From: Chloroflexota bacterium
Lineage (GTDB): Bacteria > Chloroflexota > Limnocylindria > Limnocylindrales > CSP1-4
DNA length: 18,763 bases
Assembly (NCBI GenBank): GCA_005881055.1
Contig: VBHW01000012.1
Coordinates: 1-18,763 of the forward strand
Direction of reading: 5' to 3'
This document shows positions 15,373 through 18,763 of this stretch, one piece after another; the stretch's first letter is position 1; every line of letters starts with the position of its first letter. Under the pieces are notes generated by a model. It was not told the origin of the DNA, made no database searches, and worked only from the letters and a program-made list of their open reading frames with translations. The translations under genes were made by a program, and so were the position numbers.

Positions 15373-16524
15373 GTGAAGATCGTCAGCGTCGTCGGGACGC
15401 GACCCCAGCTCATCAAGGCCGCCGCGCTGCAGCCGGCCCTGCGCGCCCGCCATGCGGACGTCTTCGTCGACACCGGGCAGCACTACGACGAGGCGATGGC
15501 CGGCTCGTTCTTCGGCGAGCTCGGACTGGCCGCTCCCGACCACGCGCTCGGCGTCGGCAGCGGGAGCCACGCCGAGCAGACCGGGGCGATGCTCCGGGGT
15601 CTCGAGCCGGTCCTGATCGCGGAGGCGCCCGATGTCGTCCTCGTCTTCGGCGACACGAACTCGACTCTCGCCGGAGCGCTCGTGGCCGCCAAGCTCACGA
15701 TCCCGGTCGCCCACGTCGAGGCCGGGCTCCGGTCGTTCGACCGCCGCATGCCCGAGGAGGTGAACCGCGTCGTCGTCGACCACCTCGCCCGCTGGCGGTT
15801 CGCCCCGACGCCGGCCGCCATGCGCAACCTCGCCGCCGAGGGGATCGTGGACGGCGCCGAGCTCGTCGGCGACCTCATGCAGGACATCGCGGCGCGGGTC
15901 GCGGGAGAGGTCCGCGACCCGACCATCCTCGACCAGGTGGCGGCGGGCATGCGTGACGACGGGGAGTCGAAGGGCGGCGACGCTCACGACCTGCGACCGG
16001 GCGGCTACTGCTACGCGACGATCCACCGGGCCGAGAACCGCGAACCGGACGCGATCGGCCGGTGGGTCGCGCTGCTCCGCGCGGTCGCCCGTCCGGATCG
16101 GCCGGTCGTCGTCGCGCTCCATCCCGGCACGCGCGTCGCGCTCGAGCGGGCGGCCGCCGACGTCGGACCCCATGTCGTCCTCGCAGGGCCACTCGGCTTC
16201 CGATCGTCTCTGGCCCTGCAGCTCCATGCCGCGGCCGTCCTGACCGACTCGGGCGGCATCCAGCGCGAGGCCGCCTGGCTCGGCGTGCCGTGCCTCGTGC
16301 TGCGCACGACGACCGAGTGGGCCGAGGCGCTGGCTGACTCGGCGGGCCGGATGGTCGTCGTCGGGCTAGACGCGACCAAGGCGGTGGCAGCGCTCGACGA
16401 GGTCGCGCCACTCGCCGGGGCACCGGCCGCCGCGCGAAAGCGAGCCAGGGAGCTGGACCTCCAGCCCGCAGGGGCGGCGGAGAGGATCGCCGCAGCGCTC
16501 GATCGCGCCGGGGTCCCGGCGTGA
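15373..16524 (+). CDS. wbpI: WbpI/WecB-like UDP-N-acetyl-sugar 2-epimerase
   Basis: 383 residues from GTG. A typical non-hydrolysing UDP-GlcNAc 2-epimerase GT-B fold: VGTRPQLIKAAALQPAL at the start, DTGQHYDEAM, LVFGDTNSTLAGA, the active-site strand AHVEAGLRSFDRRMPEEVNR (H114, E116, E128, E129), ATIHRAENR (H218), and DSGGIQREAAWLGVPCLVLR binding UDP. WbpI inverts C2 of UDP-GlcNAc3NAcA to give UDP-ManNAc3NAcA, the last step of the pathway; WecB does this on UDP-GlcNAc. Sequence alone does not separate them here. The presence of all four upstream enzymes favours the WbpI role. It overlaps the next glycosyltransferase by GTGA and seems to start a second transcript. Confidence 0.87.
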   Translation: MKIVSVVGTRPQLIKAAALQPALRARHADVFVDTGQHYDEAMAGSFFGELGLAAPDHALGVGSGSHAEQTGAMLRGLEPVLIAEAPDVVLVFGDTNSTLAGALVAAKLTIPVAHVEAGLRSFDRRMPEEVNRVVVDHLARWRFAPTPAAMRNLAAEGIVDGAELVGDLMQDIAARVAGEVRDPTILDQVAAGMRDDGESKGGDAHDLRPGGYCYATIHRAENREPDAIGRWVALLRAVARPDRPVVVALHPGTRVALERAAADVGPHVVLAGPLGFRSSLALQLHAAAVLTDSGGIQREAAWLGVPCLVLRTTTEWAEALADSAGRMVVVGLDATKAVAALDEVAPLAGAPAAARKRARELDLQPAGAAERIAAALDRAGVPA

Positions 16525-17816
16525 GCGGCCGTCCGCTCCACGTCTGCTTCGTGACCGCGAACACGTTCCAGTTCGACGCCCGGACGCAGCGTGCGGCGCG
16601 TGCCCTCGCCGAGGACGGCCACCGGGTGACCGTGGTGGCGTTCGAGGGACCGGACCTGCCCGCCGAGGAAGTCGACGCCGGGGTCCGGATCGTCCGTCCG
16701 CCCCTCGACCGCCGGATCGGTTCGGCATTCCGCCCGTTGCCCGGTCCCGTTCGGGCCGCGGTCGGCCGCGCTTTGGGCCTCGAACCGGACGCCATCGCCC
16801 TGCCGCCGCGCGGACGAGGGACTGCCGAGCGCTTCCGCGGGCCCCTGCGCCGCGCTGCCGAGGTCCTCGCGTACCGGCGGCGGATCGGACCATGGGCCGA
16901 CGCCGTGCTCGAGGTGGCCGGCGACGCTGACGTGTTCAGCGCGAAGGCCCTCGTCGCGCTCCCCGTCGTCCACCAGGCGGCCGGGACGGCGGGCACGAGG
17001 TTCGTGTACGACGTCGCGGACCTCCACGTCGACTCGGGTCGCCTGGCCCGCATGCCCGGCCCGGTCCGCGCGTACCTCCGTCGCCGCGAGCGGGAATGGG
17101 TCCGCGATGCGGCGGCGCTCACCGCCGCGACGGGGCCGCTCGCCGACGAGGTCGCGCACCGCGACAGCGTCGCGCGCCCGACGGTCATCCTGAACTGCCG
17201 ACCGCGCTGGCGTCCGAGCGAACACCGCCCACCGGTCTCGACGCGCCTCCGGGAGGCCGCCGGGATCCCCGCCGGACGGCCGATCCTCCTCTACCAGGGT
17301 GCGTTCCGCGAGGACCAGGGCGTCGAGGAGCTGCTGCCCGCGCTCGACCTCCCCCCGCTGGGGGATCTCGACCTCGCTGCGGTATTCCTCGGCTTCGGCC
17401 GGCTCGAGCCTCGCCTCCGAGCGGCCGCCGATGCCCGGCCCGGGCGGATCGTCATCCTGCCGGAGTGGACCGCAGGTGCGGACGTGGCTTTCGTGGGCGC
17501 GCCGCCGAAGACCGCCAACCTGCGGCTGACGATCCCGAACAAGCTCTTCGAGAGCCTCATGGCGGGCGTTCCGCCGATCGTCGCCGGAAGCACGGCCGTC
17601 GGTCGCCTCGTCGCGCAGATCGGCGCCGGCCGCGTCGTCGAGCCCTGGTCGTCGGCAGCGATCGCAGAGGCGCTGGGGGCGATGCTCAAGGCGCCGGCGC
17701 GCGAGCGGCAGAAGGCACGCGCGGTCGCCCGGGCGGCCGCGCTCGACCGCTACAACTGGGAGACGGAGCGAGCGGGATTGCTCTCGGTCTATCGCGCGCT
17801 CGCGGACCGCGGCTGA
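16521..17816 (+). CDS. Glycosyltransferase family 4, first of a tandem pair
   Basis: 431 residues; the GTG overlaps the epimerase stop by GTGA. The N-terminal half begins with LHVCFVTANTFQFDARTQRAARAL; the C-terminal half carries ILLYQGAFREDQGVEELLPAL and PNKLFESLMAGVPPIV (E344), the GT4 site contacting the nucleotide-sugar. It is clearly related to the next gene: YDVADLHVDSGRLARMPGPVRA here against YDSRDIGLESGRFARLPGPWRA there. Compared with that paralogue, the stretch between GRIVIL and PEWTAGAD is about 8 residues short, at about 17451-17475, in a loop before the donor site. The frame is otherwise intact and no stop or shift is visible. Probable role: transfer of a cluster-made sugar onto a lipid-linked glycan; donor and acceptor unknown. 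Confidence 0.84.
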   Translation: MSGRPLHVCFVTANTFQFDARTQRAARALAEDGHRVTVVAFEGPDLPAEEVDAGVRIVRPPLDRRIGSAFRPLPGPVRAAVGRALGLEPDAIALPPRGRGTAERFRGPLRRAAEVLAYRRRIGPWADAVLEVAGDADVFSAKALVALPVVHQAAGTAGTRFVYDVADLHVDSGRLARMPGPVRAYLRRREREWVRDAAALTAATGPLADEVAHRDSVARPTVILNCRPRWRPSEHRPPVSTRLREAAGIPAGRPILLYQGAFREDQGVEELLPALDLPPLGDLDLAAVFLGFGRLEPRLRAAADARPGRIVILPEWTAGADVAFVGAPPKTANLRLTIPNKLFESLMAGVPPIVAGSTAVGRLVAQIGAGRVVEPWSSAAIAEALGAMLKAPARERQKARAVARAAALDRYNWETERAGLLSVYRALADRG

Positions 17817-17818
17817 CG

Positions 17819-18763
17819 ATGGCTCCAGACGGGCGGCGCCGGATCGTCCTGCTCCTGAACAACTCGTTCGTCGCGGACTCTCGGTCGTGGAAGCTGGCGA
17901 CCGGCCTCGCGCGCGCCGGTTGGGCGGTGACGGTCGTCGCGCGTACGGCCGAGGAACTGCCGGCGGGGGAGGAGCGCGAGGGATTCGTCGTGCTGCGGAT
18001 CGAGCGCCCCCGGCCGCTCGGCTGGCTTCCGTCACCGGCCCTGCCGGCCCCGGCGGACGCGGGCGGCGGACCGAGTCGATCCGGCTCGCGCACGGTCGCG
18101 GCCCGGAAGCGGCTGCGCGACACGATCGGTCGCGCGGTCCAGGGCGCTCGATTCCTCGCCCTCGCCCGCGGCTGGGCGGACGCGATCGCGGACGCACTCC
18201 CGGACGGTGCCGACATCTGGCAGGCCGAGGGCCTCGTGGCGCTTCCTGTGGCGCTGCGCCTCCGCGATCGCCTCGGGGGACGCGTGATCTACGACTCGCG
18301 GGACATCGGCCTGGAGAGCGGGCGGTTCGCGCGGCTCCCCGGTCCGTGGCGGGCGCTGCTCGGGCGACGCGAACGGGCCTGGGCGCGCGCCGCGGACGGA
18401 CTCGTGACGGTCAACGCGCCATACGCCGAGCACCTGGAGCGGACCCTCGGCCGTGCCGCGACGATCGTCCACAACGGACCCGTCCCGTTCATGCCGCCGG
18501 ATCCGCCCGAGCACCGGTTCCACGAGCGCCTGGGGCTGGCGCCCGGCACGCGGGTCGTCCTCGCGGTGGGCGCCATCGTCGCGCACCGCGGCATCGAGCA
18601 GGCCGCCCGGGCGATGGCCGACGTCCCTTCGGCGGACCTTGTCGTGGTCGGCGACGGCGAGGTCCGCGCCCGGATCGAGGCGGAGGCAGCGGACCTGCCC
18701 CACGCGCACCGCGTCCACTTCCTCGATGCGCTCCCGCCCGAGGAGTTGCTGCCCTGGACGGCG
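17819..18763 (+). CDS. Glycosyltransferase family 4, second of the pair, 3' truncated by window end
   Basis: 315 residues are visible from the ATG at 17819, 2 bp after the previous stop; no stop codon before the window end. The opening IVLLLNNSFVADSRSWKLATGL and NRR-like basic helix RRERAWARAADGLVTVNAPYAEHL match the GT-B N-terminal half, and TIVHNGPVPF and VVLAVGAIVAHRGIEQAARAM the start of the nucleotide-sugar half. The visible end reads VHFLDALPPEELLPWTA, just before the donor-site helix. It is a paralogue of the preceding gene and probably adds the next residue or a different sugar of the same glycan. The active-site Glu pair lies beyond the window. Confidence 0.82.
   Translation, partial: MAPDGRRRIVLLLNNSFVADSRSWKLATGLARAGWAVTVVARTAEELPAGEEREGFVVLRIERPRPLGWLPSPALPAPADAGGGPSRSGSRTVAARKRLRDTIGRAVQGARFLALARGWADAIADALPDGADIWQAEGLVALPVALRLRDRLGGRVIYDSRDIGLESGRFARLPGPWRALLGRRERAWARAADGLVTVNAPYAEHLERTLGRAATIVHNGPVPFMPPDPPEHRFHERLGLAPGTRVVLAVGAIVAHRGIEQAARAMADVPSADLVVVGDGEVRARIEAEAADLPHAHRVHFLDALPPEELLPWTA

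Noticed and set aside
16011..18197. Minus-strand open frame of 728 codons opposite the epimerase and glycosyltransferase genes
   Set aside because: Crosses two plus-strand genes with clear motifs and overlapping starts; no motif of its own.

Overview
The window is one piece of a very GC-rich, gene-dense bacterial chromosome, with many GTG starts and 4-bp stop/start overlaps. There are no tRNAs, rRNAs, insertion sequences or CRISPR arrays. Gene content (stand-alone Dpm1-type synthase, a DUF3048 protein, a GH18 surface protein with SPNGDG modules, a Tat-exported protein with a His-Gly/Cys pair) suggests a high-GC Chloroflexota lineage of the Limnocylindria/Ellin6529 kind, with Actinobacteria as the alternative. 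This assignment is inference from gene content and base composition, not from a marker gene.

Left part (1-8444, + strand): a 5'-truncated GH18-family surface protein with C-terminal SPNGDG modules; a coupled pair of polyprenol-phosphate mannose synthase and GT4 glycosyltransferase; a secreted NodB-type polysaccharide deacetylase; and a Tat-exported protein of unknown function whose N-terminal domain looks like a caspase/gingipain (clan CD) fold. Middle (8451-10787): a membrane-anchored DUF3048 protein on the - strand, convergent with the Tat gene, then a divergent intergenic region of about 240 bp, then a + strand gene for a tail-anchored protein built from eight exact 15-residue repeats.

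Right part (10815-18763, + strand): a sugar-nucleotide and glycosyltransferase cluster. A good -10 box (TATACT) and a leader of about 130 nt with a strong hairpin precede four tightly overlapping genes: WbpD-like N-acetyltransferase, WbpE-like aminotransferase, WbpB-like Gfo/Idh/MocA oxidoreductase and WbpA-like UDP-sugar 6-dehydrogenase. After 61 bp come a WbpI-like 2-epimerase and two tandem GT4 glycosyltransferases, the last cut by the window end. Together the five enzymes match the full Pseudomonas aeruginosa route from UDP-GlcNAc to UDP-ManNAc3NAcA (2,3-diacetamido-2,3-dideoxy-mannuronic acid), and the two transferases plausibly use that sugar or others in the same glycan.

Taken together, the window looks like a cell-envelope locus: glycan precursor synthesis, lipid-linked mannose, glycosyl transfer, glycan trimming (GH18, deacetylase) and several exported proteins of unknown role. 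The least explained items are the Tat-exported clan-CD-like protein, the 15-residue-repeat tail-anchored protein, and the leader of the wbp-like operon, which holds a hairpin and a four-codon upstream ORF.
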